Shown: positions 37,543-45,631 of the stretch, piece by piece
How positions within the stretch are numbered: position 1 is the first letter of the stretch
Layout: every line of letters begins with the position of its first letter
Assembly: GCF_022968395.1 (NCBI RefSeq)
Contig: NZ_JALJQZ010000006.1
Location: 105,806 to 169,805, forward strand
Reading direction: 5' to 3'
Length of the DNA stretch: 64,000 nt
Source of the DNA: Affinirhizobium lemnae
GTDB lineage: Bacteria; Pseudomonadota; Alphaproteobacteria; Rhizobiales; Rhizobiaceae
The notes under the pieces: model-generated
What the model saw: only the letters and a program-made list of their open reading frames with translations
What the model was told of the DNA's origin: nothing
Database searches by the model: none
Position numbers and translations under genes: made by a program

Positions 37543-38294
37543 CAGGCGTGATCCCCCAGATAAGCGGTACGCACGGTTGGATCGTTTCGGATCTGATCGA
37601 CCGTGCCTGTCGCGATGATGCGTCCGTAGACGAGAACGGAAATCCGGTCCGCCAGCGCATAAACCGCATCCATGTCGTGCTCCACCAGAAGAATAGGGGC
37701 TTCCCGCCGCAAACCATCCAGAAAACGGGTTAGTGTCTTGGAACCTTCAGGTCCCATTCCGGCCATGGGCTCATCCAGCAAGAATGCGCGCACATCGAGT
37801 GCCAGTGCAATCGCGATTTCGAGTTGCCGCTTTTCCCCATGGGAAAGTTCGGCAGCCGGAACATGGGCGCGATCGGCGAGACCCACACGAGACAACCGCT
37901 CCATTGCGGCCTCTGTGAGGGACTTGTCCTTCAACACAGGTTTGAAGAAGTGGAAGCTGGAGCCTTGCTGTGCCTGCACCGCCAGCATCACGTTGCGCAG
38001 CGCGGAAAACTCTCCCGCCAGCGACGAGATCTGAAACGTACGTCCCAGACCGAGACGGGCTCGATCTGCGACACTCAAACTGCTGACATCCTGACCGCCG
38101 AGATGGATCGTGCCTTTGTCCTGTTTCAGCGTGCCGCAGATCTGGTGAATGAGCGTCGATTTGCCAGCCCCGTTCGGCCCGATGAGCGCATGGATTTCGC
38201 CGGGTCGCAGCGTCAGGCTCACATTGTCTGTCGCCTTCAACGCACCGAAGCTTTTTTCAAGGCCGTTGATTTCAAGAACAGCATTCTCAGCCAT
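37542..38294 (-). CDS. livG: Branched-chain amino acid-type ABC transporter ATP-binding protein LivG
   Basis: ATPase of 250 residues. Walker A GPNGAGKST, Liv-type insert with GRTFQISSLAGEFSALRNVML, signature LSHGEKRQLEIAIAL, Walker B AFLLDEPMAGMGP and a C-terminal YGRIIATGTVDQIR tail typical of LivG. It overlaps the livM end by 8 bases and livF by one base. Confidence 0.92.
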   Translation of the reverse strand: MAENAVLEINGLEKSFGALKATDNVSLTLRPGEIHALIGPNGAGKSTLIHQICGTLKQDKGTIHLGGQDVSSLSVADRARLGLGRTFQISSLAGEFSALRNVMLAVQAQQGSSFHFFKPVLKDKSLTEAAMERLSRVGLADRAHVPAAELSHGEKRQLEIAIALALDVRAFLLDEPMAGMGPEGSKTLTRFLDGLRREAPILLVEHDMDAVYALADRISVLVYGRIIATGTVDQIRNDPTVRTAYLGDHA

Positions 38295-39258
38295 GACGTG
38301 CCTTTCCGGCCAGAAGACCCATGACCCCGCCCCGCGCGAACAGGACGACGGCGAGCAGAATGAGACCGAGGAAGAACTGCCAGCGCTCGGTCATGCCGCC
38401 CAGTACGAATTCCAGGATGACATAGAGAGCGGCACCGGCAAGCGGCCCGAACAGCCGGCCCGTTCCACCCAGAATGATCAGCACGATCAGTTCGCCGGAC
38501 ATGTGCCAGGAGAACATGGACGGGCTGACGAAGCGGTTGAGGTCCGCATAGAGAGCACCGGCGAGCGCGGTGATCATGGCAGACAGCACGAAGGCCGTCA
38601 GGCGGATAGGGAAGGGCTTGATGCCGATGGAGGCAACGCGAACATCGTTCTGCCGCACGGCCTGCAAGGCTGCACCGAAGCGGGATGAGCGTATCAGTGA
38701 AAACAGGCCAAGCGTCAGCATCAGCAGGCCATAGGCCACCAGGAAAAACTCCATCGGGCGCATGGTGTTCAAGCCGGGAAACCCGTTGCGAACGGCAATC
38801 GACAGACCGTCTTCGCCGCCATAGGCAGGCCAGGAGATCGCGAAGTAAAAGATCATCTGCGCGAAGGCGAGCGTAATCATGATGAAGTAGACGCCGGACG
38901 TTCTGAGGCTGACGACGCCGATTCCAAGCCCTATGAGACCGGCAAGGACGGCTGCGACCAGCCAGATGACCGGCATGGATTGCGATCCTTCGAAGCCGAA
39001 CATCATCGGTTCACCGGACAGCGCGTGGGCAGATAGAATGCCTGCGGCATAGCCGCCAATCCCGAAGAAGGCCGCATGACCGAAGGAAACGAGGCCGCCG
39101 AGGCCAAGGGCAAGATTGAGCCCGGTTGCGGCAAGTGCCAGAATGGCGATGCGTGTTGCCAGCGTGATGGTGAAGGTCTGGCCTATTTGCAGCGCGATGA
39201 TGGGCACGGCAAGCAGCGCCAGCGCCATGGCTGCGTTTATTGAAACCTCGCGATTCAT
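38287..39258 (-). CDS. livM: Branched-chain amino acid-type ABC transporter permease LivM
   Basis: Inner-membrane permease of 323 residues with eight to ten spans. The family stretches LNLALGLGGLVSFGHAAFFGIGGY and the loop RSSRFGAALQAVRQNDVRVASIGI, which contacts the ATPase, are clear. It overlaps livG by 8 bases and starts 12 bases after livH. Confidence 0.92.
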   Translation of the reverse strand: MNREVSINAAMALALLAVPIIALQIGQTFTITLATRIAILALAATGLNLALGLGGLVSFGHAAFFGIGGYAAGILSAHALSGEPMMFGFEGSQSMPVIWLVAAVLAGLIGLGIGVVSLRTSGVYFIMITLAFAQMIFYFAISWPAYGGEDGLSIAVRNGFPGLNTMRPMEFFLVAYGLLMLTLGLFSLIRSSRFGAALQAVRQNDVRVASIGIKPFPIRLTAFVLSAMITALAGALYADLNRFVSPSMFSWHMSGELIVLIILGGTGRLFGPLAGAALYVILEFVLGGMTERWQFFLGLILLAVVLFARGGVMGLLAGKARHG

Positions 39259-39270
39259 CGTCTTATGTCC

Positions 39271-40191
39271 TCACGCCTGAGCCGGAAAAAGGCCGCGCGG
39301 TTTGACTGCCAGAATGAAGGCCATGACCAGATAGATCAGCATGGATGCGATGGCCGCTCCCATGGGCTTGGCATCGGCAGGTGATACGAAAAGGGTCAAT
39401 ATCTGCGGCAGCAGGAAGCGCCCCATCGTATCCACGACGCCAACAGTCAGCGCGCCGACGAAAGCGCCCTTGATGGAGCCTATGCCGCCGATGATGATGA
39501 CCACGAAAGCGAAGATCAGAACCGGTTCGCCCATGCCCACCTGAACCGACTGGATAGCCCCCACCATGGCACCCGCAAGTCCGGCCAGTGCTGCACCCAG
39601 TGCAAAGACCAACGTGTAAAGTGTGCGAATATCGACGCCGAGAGCCGCAATCATTTCGCGGTCACTTTCACCGGCACGAATGCGCATTCCGAGCCGGGTG
39701 CGCGAGATCAGCAGGTAGAGACCTCCAGCCACAAGAGCGCCCGTGATGATAATGGCGAGCCGATAGAGTGGATATTGCGCGCCGCCAGGCAGAGAAACAG
39801 CGCCTTGCAGAAGTGGTGGTATGTCGAGATAGAGCGGAAATGAACCGAACAGCCAGCGCGTGCCTTCCGAAAAGATCAGGATGAGTGCGTAAGTCGCCAG
39901 CACCTGTTCCAGATGGTCCCGATTATAAAGCCTGCGGATGACGGTAATCTCCATCAGGGCACCAGCGCCCGCTGCAAAGGCCAGGCTTGCGGCAAGGCCC
40001 AACCAGAACGAACCGGTGGCTGCCGCCACGGCGGCGCAGGCGAATGCGCCGACCATGTAGAGCGAGCCATGGGCCAGATTGATCAGGCCCATGACGCCGA
40101 AGACGAGAGTCAGCCCGGCCGCCATCAGAAACAGCATGAAACCGAGCTGAACGCCGTTCAGCAATTGCTCGAGGGCAAGTGCGAAGGTCAC
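39271..40191 (-). CDS. livH: Branched-chain amino acid-type ABC transporter permease LivH
   Basis: Inner-membrane permease, 306 residues from the GTG at 40191. This start is chosen because TFALALEQLLNGVQLG is the usual LivH N-terminus and the GTG stands 14 bases after the binding-protein stop, behind AAGGCGGG; an in-frame start at 40233 would overlap that gene by 29 bases. VFGVMGLINLAHGSLYMVGAF and the ATPase-contact loop RTRLGMRIRAGESDREMIAALG mark the family. Confidence 0.88.
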   Translation of the reverse strand: MTFALALEQLLNGVQLGFMLFLMAAGLTLVFGVMGLINLAHGSLYMVGAFACAAVAAATGSFWLGLAASLAFAAGAGALMEITVIRRLYNRDHLEQVLATYALILIFSEGTRWLFGSFPLYLDIPPLLQGAVSLPGGAQYPLYRLAIIITGALVAGGLYLLISRTRLGMRIRAGESDREMIAALGVDIRTLYTLVFALGAALAGLAGAMVGAIQSVQVGMGEPVLIFAFVVIIIGGIGSIKGAFVGALTVGVVDTMGRFLLPQILTLFVSPADAKPMGAAIASMLIYLVMAFILAVKPRGLFPAQA

Positions 40192-40204
40192 AAGTCTGCC
40201 CGCC

Positions 40205-41341
40205 TTACTTCTTGCATTCCTTGGCGTAGGCATCGCTGTGATCGGTGAAGATCTTCTCGACGGTCTTGTTGGTCAGAACGCCGTTTTCCTTTACCACTTC
40301 GGTCACATAGATGTCCTGGATCGGGTGACGATTGGTGTTGAACTTGAAGTTGCCGCGTGGCGATTTGATATCGGCCGCATTGAGTGCGGCTGCAAACGCC
40401 TTGGCATCCTTCACGCTGGCCTTGGACGAGGCCGAAAGGATCAGTTGCGCCGCATCGAAAGCCTGCACGGCATAGATGGAAGGCAGGCGGCCATATTCCT
40501 TTTCAAAGGCTGGTACGAAGGCCTTGTTGGCAGCGTTGTCGAGGTCCTTCACCCACTGGCCGGACGCTTTCACGCCAAGCGCAGCATCGCCAATAGCGGG
40601 CAGCACGTCCTGGCTGAAGGAGAAGCCGGGGCCAATGATCGGTGTCTTCACGCCGGATTGCGCATACTGCTTCATGAAGGCGATGCCCATGCCGCCGGGA
40701 AGGAAGACGAACACCCCATCGGCACCGGATGCGCGGATCTGGGCGATTTCAGCGGCGTAATCCGTCTGGCCGACCTGAGTATAAACCTCGTTGGCAACAG
40801 TGCCCTTGTAGTAGCGCTTGAAGCCGGTCAGCGAATCCTTGCCCGCCGGATAGTTCGGCGCCATGATGAACATCTTCTTGTAGCCTTTGTTGGCATATTC
40901 GCCCATGGCTTCGTGAAGATTGTCGTTCTGGTAGGCGGCGTTGAAGTAGAGCGGATCGCACTTGGCACCGGCAAGCGCCGCAGGGGCTGCGTTGGTCGAG
41001 ACGTAGAACTTGCCCTGCGCCACGACGCCCGGCTGAACGGCCATGAGAAGGTTCGACCAGACGATGCCCGTCAGGACGTCAACATTTTCGCTCTGGATCA
41101 TCTTGTCGGCAATCTGCACCGCAAGTTCCGGCTTCTGGGCATCATCCTCGGTGACGACGGTAACGTCCTTGCGGCCCGATTGCTTGATAGCGAGCATGAA
41201 GCCATCGCGCGTATCGACACCAAGTCCTGCGCCGCCGCCCGACAATGTCGTGATGAGGCCGATCTTGACCGGTTCAGCGGAAGCCATGCAGGCGCTGCCC
41301 AGCATCAATGCTGCAGTCGCAGCCAAAAGAGAAGTTTTCAT
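40205..41341 (-). CDS. ABC transporter substrate-binding protein (Peripla_BP_6, Liv type)
   Basis: Periplasmic ligand-binding protein of 378 residues. Signal peptide MKTSLLAATAALMLGSACMASA, then EPVKIGLITTLSGGGAGLG, the standard start of LivK/aromatic-acid-binding proteins; the ligand-loop region VSTNAAPAALAGAKCDPLYF follows. The ATG at 41341 stands 9 bases after GGAG. It is the first gene of the liv operon, and the palindrome at 41497-41512 lies upstream. Sharing that motif with the anthraniloyl-CoA genes suggests anthranilate or a related benzoate as ligand. Confidence 0.88.
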   Translation of the reverse strand: MKTSLLAATAALMLGSACMASAEPVKIGLITTLSGGGAGLGVDTRDGFMLAIKQSGRKDVTVVTEDDAQKPELAVQIADKMIQSENVDVLTGIVWSNLLMAVQPGVVAQGKFYVSTNAAPAALAGAKCDPLYFNAAYQNDNLHEAMGEYANKGYKKMFIMAPNYPAGKDSLTGFKRYYKGTVANEVYTQVGQTDYAAEIAQIRASGADGVFVFLPGGMGIAFMKQYAQSGVKTPIIGPGFSFSQDVLPAIGDAALGVKASGQWVKDLDNAANKAFVPAFEKEYGRLPSIYAVQAFDAAQLILSASSKASVKDAKAFAAALNAADIKSPRGNFKFNTNRHPIQDIYVTEVVKENGVLTNKTVEKIFTDHSDAYAKECKK

Positions 41342-41496
41342 CCGATGCACTCCGTTTTCTGTTGCTGTTCCCGATTATTGTTATTTTTCATTCGGTTCTT
41401 TGGAGAACCTTTATGCTCAACTGCGCTCACCAATGCAACCGCCCGGCACTTTGTTGTTTAGCAGGTTGTCACAGGTCATTTCAGACCACAAGAATT

Positions 41497-41512
41497 ATTT
41501 TAAGCTTAGAAT
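41497..41512. promoter_or_regulatory. MarR-type operator upstream of the liv operon
   Basis: ATTTTAAGCTTAGAAT is a near-perfect palindrome inside a longer one (CAAGAATT before, AAATTCTTG after). It matches the sites at 47991 and 48761 in 12 of 16 or more positions. It lies 156 bases before the binding-protein start. Confidence 0.55.
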
Positions 41513-41562
41513 AAATTCTTGAGCGTTGCTTGCGCCATTAGCGATGAAGCACATGAAAGCTT

Positions 41563-41584
41563 ACCGGGCGTTCCTCCGCCCGGT
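41563..41584. terminator. GC-rich hairpin between the liv promoter and the repeat element
   Basis: ACCGGGCG and CGCCCGGT pair perfectly around a 6-base loop. No T-run follows in either direction, so a Rho-independent terminator is doubtful; it could insulate the liv promoter from the minus-strand SDR operon. Confidence 0.4.
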
Positions 41585-41615
41585 CGCAAATTCCCGATAT
41601 TTGGCCATGCGGGCC

Positions 41616-41886
41616 TTAGGGTGAGGACCCCATCATATTTTTGAAATGGCGCGATGAACGGCAAAAATATGCAAGGAGAAGCACGCATGGATGGGTTCCA
41701 GACCCATTCAAGTGCTTCGACACAGTAGATTGAAGCCGTTCACGCGTTCTTCGAATGTGGTCGATCCGGCGAGCTACATCGTTGAAAAGCCTCGCCGATA
41801 CTTTAGTATCGCCTGCGTTTTTCGCCTCGTATCTCATCCGGATCGCCTCACACCATTTCAACAAGATGATGAGGTCCTCACCCTAG
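41616..41886. repeat. Element with long terminal inverted repeats (MITE/RIME-like)
   Basis: The left arm (41616-41649) and the reverse complement of the right arm (41853-41886) agree in 30 of 34 positions; both contain AGGGTGAGGACC and TTGAAATGG. The 203 bases inside are non-coding and full of smaller inverted repeats: GAAGCAC/GTGCTTC enclosing ATGGGT-TCCAG-ACCCAT (about 41670-41720) and CGATAC-TTTA-GTATCG (about 41796-41811). Size and structure fit miniature transposable or intergenic mosaic elements of rhizobia. The right arm supplies the TAG stop codon of the adjoining SDR gene. Confidence 0.65.
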
Positions 41887-42668
41887 AATATGCCGGTCTC
41901 GACGGCGACCCGACGATAGGCGGCACCTGCGGTAAACCCGCCATCAATGACAAAGTCTTCGCCGGTGATGAAAGCGGAGCGCGAGGAGGCGAGAAACAGA
42001 ACCAGTTCCGCAATCTCCTCCGGAGCGCCCGAGCGCTTCATCGGCGTCATCTCGATCATCGGCTTCAAATGCGGGCTGCTGGCATTGAGACCGGTAACGA
42101 CGAGGCCGGGGCAAACTGCGTTGACGCGAATGGCCTTGCCCGCCAGTTCCATGGCTGCACTTCTCGTCAGCCCACGCAGGCCCCATTTGCTGGCGGTATA
42201 AGCCGGATCGTAATGACCAGAGAACGCGCTGTTGGAGGAAATATTGACGATGGAGCCACCGCCATTTTCCGCCATCAGATCGGTCACGGCACGGATGCCA
42301 AGAAAGGCACCGGTGAGGTTGACCTTCAGCAGACGTTCCCAGGCTTCAAGCTCTGTCGAGCCAACCGTCGAGCGATTGATGATCCCGGCATTGTTGACGA
42401 GGATATCGAGACGGCCCTGCCATTCGCGGGCAAGGTTGACAACCTTTGCCCAGCTTTCCGGGCTGGTCACGTCATGCGCCATGAACCGTGCCTGATGACC
42501 TTCCTCGGTGAGCGTTTTCTCCAAAGCTTCACCTTCCGCCGTCAGCACATCTGCGATGATGACGGCGGCGCCGTGAGACGCGAAGAGTCGGGCTTCCGCC
42601 TCACCCTGTCCGCGCGCGCCACCGGTGACAATCGCCAGTTTGCCAGCAAGTTCTCCCTGTGACGTCAT
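41883..42668 (-). CDS. SDR-family oxidoreductase of the anthranilate cluster
   Basis: Short-chain dehydrogenase of 261 residues: VTGGARGQGEAEARLF, VNNAGIINRS, serine in NISSNSAFSG and YTASKWGLRGLT. The family normally ends just after DFVIDGGFTAG; here about 12 more residues (AAYRRVAVETGIF) are read until a TAG in the terminal repeat of the neighbouring element, so the natural end has probably been changed by insertion. It starts 2 bases after the FAH-family gene stop and is the last gene of the minus-strand operon. Probably a dehydrogenase of ring-derived hydroxyacyl intermediates. Confidence 0.85.
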   Translation of the reverse strand: MTSQGELAGKLAIVTGGARGQGEAEARLFASHGAAVIIADVLTAEGEALEKTLTEEGHQARFMAHDVTSPESWAKVVNLAREWQGRLDILVNNAGIINRSTVGSTELEAWERLLKVNLTGAFLGIRAVTDLMAENGGGSIVNISSNSAFSGHYDPAYTASKWGLRGLTRSAAMELAGKAIRVNAVCPGLVVTGLNASSPHLKPMIEMTPMKRSGAPEEIAELVLFLASSRSAFITGEDFVIDGGFTAGAAYRRVAVETGIF

Positions 42669-42670
42669 GG

Positions 42671-43519
42671 TCAGGCCCTCGATTCGACAGTGGTCTGCTT
42701 TTGTTCGCCAAGGCCCTCAATGCCAAGCGTCATGACCTGACCGGCTCTCAGGAACACCGGTTCCGGTTTGATACCCATGCCAACGCCCGGAGGTGTTCCA
42801 GTCGCGATGATATCGCCCGGCTCCAGTGTCATGAACTGGCTGATATAGCTGACGAGATGGGCGACACCGAAGATCATCGTATTCGTATTGCCGGTCTGGC
42901 GGCGCACGCCATCCACATCCAGCCACAGCGACAGGTTTTGCGGGTCTGGCACCTCGTCGCGCGTCACCAGCCATGGGCCGATCGGGCCGAAGGTGTCGTG
43001 GCTCTTGCCCTTAGTCCATTGCCCGCCACGCTCTGACTGGAAGGCGCGCTCAGAAACATCATTGACGACGCAATAGCCCGCCACGTGGCTGAGCGCTTCA
43101 GCCTCAGTCACGTATTTTGCACGGGTCCCGATCACGACGCCGAGTTCCACCTCCCAGTCGGTCTTCAACGACCCGCGCGGGATTTCCACATCGTCATTCG
43201 GACCGACGACGGCATTCGTCGCCTTCATGAACAAGATCGGCTCTTCCGGTGGTGCCTTGCCGGTTTCCTTTGCGTGGTCGGCATAGTTCAGGCCGACGCA
43301 GATGAACTTGCCCGGACGGCTGACACAGGCGCCGATGCGCTGCGGGTCAACCACCGGCAGGGTCGAGAGACCGATCTGACGGAGGCGGTCGAGTGATGCG
43401 TCCGACAGCGCCTCTCCACCGAGATCGCTGAGGATGCCGGAGAGATCGCGGATCTTGCCCTCGGCGTCGAGAATGGCAGGCTTTTCGGCGCCTGCCGGTC
43501 CATGGCGAAGGAGTTTCAT
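42671..43519 (-). CDS. Fumarylacetoacetate hydrolase-family protein
   Basis: Metal-dependent hydrolase/decarboxylase/isomerase of 282 residues. FAH core: FICVGLNYADHAKETG, PILFMKATNAVVGPND, metal ligands in DWEVELGVVIG, then GYCVVNDVSERAFQ and GDIIATGTPPGVG near the end. Members cleave C-C bonds next to ketones or decarboxylate oxo acids. In this operon it could open or cleave the diketo intermediate formed after anthraniloyl-CoA dearomatisation (inference). Its ATG overlaps the cupin stop (TGATG). Confidence 0.88.
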   Translation of the reverse strand: MKLLRHGPAGAEKPAILDAEGKIRDLSGILSDLGGEALSDASLDRLRQIGLSTLPVVDPQRIGACVSRPGKFICVGLNYADHAKETGKAPPEEPILFMKATNAVVGPNDDVEIPRGSLKTDWEVELGVVIGTRAKYVTEAEALSHVAGYCVVNDVSERAFQSERGGQWTKGKSHDTFGPIGPWLVTRDEVPDPQNLSLWLDVDGVRRQTGNTNTMIFGVAHLVSYISQFMTLEPGDIIATGTPPGVGMGIKPEPVFLRAGQVMTLGIEGLGEQKQTTVESRA

Positions 43520-43944
43520 CAGGCCCGCCGATATCCAACCAGAACACTGTCATCCACATCTGGCAGATTGACCACGATGTTATCCGGCGTGCGGGTTGTG
43601 AGCCACACCAGTTCCTCGGTCGTGGACATATTGACCTCAATATGCGGCCAGTTCGGCGGCACAAAGATGAAGTCGCCTTCTTCCATGTCGATGAATTCCT
43701 GCCAGTTCTCGCCGAAATAGATGCGGCCCTTTCCCTTCAGCACATAGCCGCCGGTTTCGGCTTCGCCATGGTGGTGTGGATAGGAGCGGTAGCCCGGCTC
43801 GTTGGAAACCTTGCCGAACCAGATCTTGGTCGCCGGGGTGTGCTGCGGGCTGACGCCGGAAATACGCACACATCCGCCGGACTGGCCGGTTCCGGTATCT
43901 TCCTGACCCTTGCGGGTCACGACGGGCATAACCTTGTTGCTCAT
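43519..43944 (-). CDS. Cupin-domain protein
   Basis: Small single-domain cupin of 141 residues. Both cupin motifs are present with the metal ligands: RSYPHHHGEAETGGYVLKG (three His and Glu) and DFIFVPPNWPHIEVN (His). It could be a dioxygenase or a non-redox enzyme or metal-binding accessory protein. The gene starts 74 bases after the RidA gene, with a strong inverted repeat in the gap (43978-43999), so it may also have its own promoter. Confidence 0.82.
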   Translation of the reverse strand: MSNKVMPVVTRKGQEDTGTGQSGGCVRISGVSPQHTPATKIWFGKVSNEPGYRSYPHHHGEAETGGYVLKGKGRIYFGENWQEFIDMEEGDFIFVPPNWPHIEVNMSTTEELVWLTTRTPDNIVVNLPDVDDSVLVGYRRA

Positions 43945-43977
43945 GAAATCCTCCTCTAGAACCTGTATAGATGGCTA

Positions 43978-43999
43978 GATGTCTAGATAACTAGACATC
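43978..43999. promoter_or_regulatory. CTAG-rich inverted repeat between ridA-like and cupin genes
   Basis: GATGTCTAG-ATAA-CTAGACATC is a perfect 9-base-pair inverted repeat. Four CTAG tetramers occur within about 40 bases (43955-43994), striking because CTAG is rare in most bacterial genomes. It could be an operator for an internal promoter or an mRNA hairpin; no T-run follows. Confidence 0.45.
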
Positions 44000-44018
44000 C
44001 TCTGAGTGACCTTGGTGC

Positions 44019-44417
44019 TCAATCCGGCACGACGGCCAGCGCCTGGATCTCGATCTTGGCGCGGTCTTCCATCAGCGCGACAACCTGCACGGCGGCCATG
44101 GGCGGGAAGTGGCGTCCGATGATCTCGCGATAGACGGCGCCGATCTCTTTCATGCGCGTCTTGTAGGCTTCGCGATCCGTGAAATACCAGGTCATCTGGA
44201 TCAGGTGTTCCGGCTTGGCATCTGCGGCCGAGAGAACACTGACGATATTCAGCAGCGTCTGCCGCACCTGCTCGACAAAATCGTCGGAATGAAACTCGCA
44301 CTGCTCATCCCAGCCGATCTGACCGCCCACCTGAACGATGCGCCCACGGGCGCTGATGCCGTTGGAATAGCCAATCGGCTTGGCCCAGCCTTCCGGCTGG
44401 ATTATTTCATGCATCAT
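44019..44417 (-). CDS. RidA/YjgF-family protein lacking the usual catalytic arginine
   Basis: Small trimeric-fold protein of 132 residues of the Rid superfamily (RIVQVGGQIGWD, TWYFTDREAYKTRMKEIGAVY, KIEIQALAV). RidA proper hydrolyses reactive imines/enamines and needs an arginine in the motif P-A-R-x-A-V-Q-V; here the sequence is FPPMAAVQV, with Met at the aligned place, as in Rid subfamilies without demonstrated deaminase activity. It overlaps the thioesterase gene by 11 bases. In an anthraniloyl-CoA operon, action on the enamine formed by ring reduction is attractive, but the missing Arg speaks for caution. Confidence 0.85.
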   Translation of the reverse strand: MMHEIIQPEGWAKPIGYSNGISARGRIVQVGGQIGWDEQCEFHSDDFVEQVRQTLLNIVSVLSAADAKPEHLIQMTWYFTDREAYKTRMKEIGAVYREIIGRHFPPMAAVQVVALMEDRAKIEIQALAVVPD

Positions 44418-44826
44418 GGGAAGGCTCCAGGTAACGGGTCAGTCCGGCCCTGACATCGTCGGGCCATGGATGAGATTTGTGATCTTCAAGCGAAGTCATC
44501 ACGATGCGCTGACGCACCGTCCAGATGATGTCGCCGCGGACGGTAACGATAGTTTCAAGGTCCAGTGAGGCGCGGCCAATGGCGCGCACATGCACGGCAA
44601 AATCCAGCACGTCGCCATAGACGGCGGGCTTCTTGAATTCGAGGTTCAGCGTCACGGTCGGCAAGCCGAGCTTGCGCTCGAACATGATTTCTTTCCATGT
44701 CACTCCGAAGGAGGCGAACATTGCCTCGTTTACATCGACCAACATGGAAAGATAGGCCGGGTGATAGGCGATTCCGGTCAGGTCGCAGTCGCCGAACCGC
44801 ATTGGCTTCGAGATTGTAAAAGGCAT
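44407..44826 (-). CDS. Acyl-CoA thioesterase (4-hydroxybenzoyl-CoA thioesterase-like hotdog)
   Basis: Hotdog-fold thioesterase of 139 residues. PMRFGDCDLTGIAYHPAYLSM carries the catalytic Asp region of the 4HBT family. GGGAGGAAGC precedes the ATG at 44826; in-frame codons further upstream enter the SDR gene. It probably releases CoA from dead-end or product acyl-CoAs of anthranilate degradation. It starts 16 bases after the SDR stop and overlaps the RidA-like gene. Confidence 0.87.
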   Translation of the reverse strand: MPFTISKPMRFGDCDLTGIAYHPAYLSMLVDVNEAMFASFGVTWKEIMFERKLGLPTVTLNLEFKKPAVYGDVLDFAVHVRAIGRASLDLETIVTVRGDIIWTVRQRIVMTSLEDHKSHPWPDDVRAGLTRYLEPSHDA

Positions 44827-44842
44827 GCTTCCTCCCTGTGGC

Positions 44843-45625
44843 TCAGCCGGACAAGACTTCGCCGCCCGCCACCGCAATGGCCTGGCCGTTGATGGATTGC
44901 GACAGGGGCAGCGCGAGCCACGCGACTGTCTCGGCCACTTCTTCCGGCGTGACCAGGCGTCCCTGCGGATTGCTCTTTGTGAACTCGGTCAGCGCCTGCT
45001 CTGGCGTGCGCCCTGTCTTGGCGACGATCTCTTCGATGGAACGGGCAATGATCGGCGTATCGGTAAAGCCGGGGCAGACGGCGTTGACCGTGATACCCTT
45101 CTTCGCCAGTTCCAGCGCAAGCGCCCGCGTCAGACCCACAACGCCGTGCTTTGCCGCGCAATAGGCCGAGACGTAAGCATAGCCGGTCAGGCCTGCGGTG
45201 GAGGCAATGTTGATGATGCGCGCGCCTGCGCCATGGGCTTTCAAATCGGGCAGGACCGCTTGCGTGACGTTGAATACGCCGGTCAGATCGACATTCAGAA
45301 CCTTCGACCAAAGCTCCAGCCCCGTCTTTTCGAAGGGTGCGCTTGGGGCTTCGCCAGCATTGTTGACGAGAATGGTAACCGGTCCGAAGGCTTCACGTGC
45401 CTGCGCAAGCCCGCTTTCAATGGCCTTTGGATCGGTGACATCGAAACCCGAGGCAACCAAAATCCGCTCGTTTCCAAGCCCTTCCGCCAGTGCCTGTAGC
45501 GGCTCCCGGCGGCGACCGGCAATCGTCAGTCTTGCGCCGCCCTCATGCAGGCGGCGGGCGATGGCAGCGCCTATTCCGCTTCCAGCGCCGGTGACCAATA
45601 CGTGTCTGTTTTCAATGCCAGCCAT
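44843..45625 (-). CDS. SDR-family oxidoreductase (3-hydroxyacyl-CoA dehydrogenase-like)
   Basis: Short-chain dehydrogenase of 260 residues: VTGAGSGIGAAIARRL, VNNAGEAPSAP, NIASTAGLTGY and SAYCAAKHGVVGLTRAL. The layout resembles SDRs annotated as 3-hydroxybutyrate or hydroxyacyl-CoA dehydrogenases. It starts 6 bases after the anthraniloyl-CoA monooxygenase stop and so acts in the same pathway, probably on the cyclohexane-type product of the monooxygenase/reductase. Confidence 0.87.
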   Translation of the reverse strand: MAGIENRHVLVTGAGSGIGAAIARRLHEGGARLTIAGRRREPLQALAEGLGNERILVASGFDVTDPKAIESGLAQAREAFGPVTILVNNAGEAPSAPFEKTGLELWSKVLNVDLTGVFNVTQAVLPDLKAHGAGARIINIASTAGLTGYAYVSAYCAAKHGVVGLTRALALELAKKGITVNAVCPGFTDTPIIARSIEEIVAKTGRTPEQALTEFTKSNPQGRLVTPEEVAETVAWLALPLSQSINGQAIAVAGGEVLSG

Positions 45626-45631
45626 AGCGGA

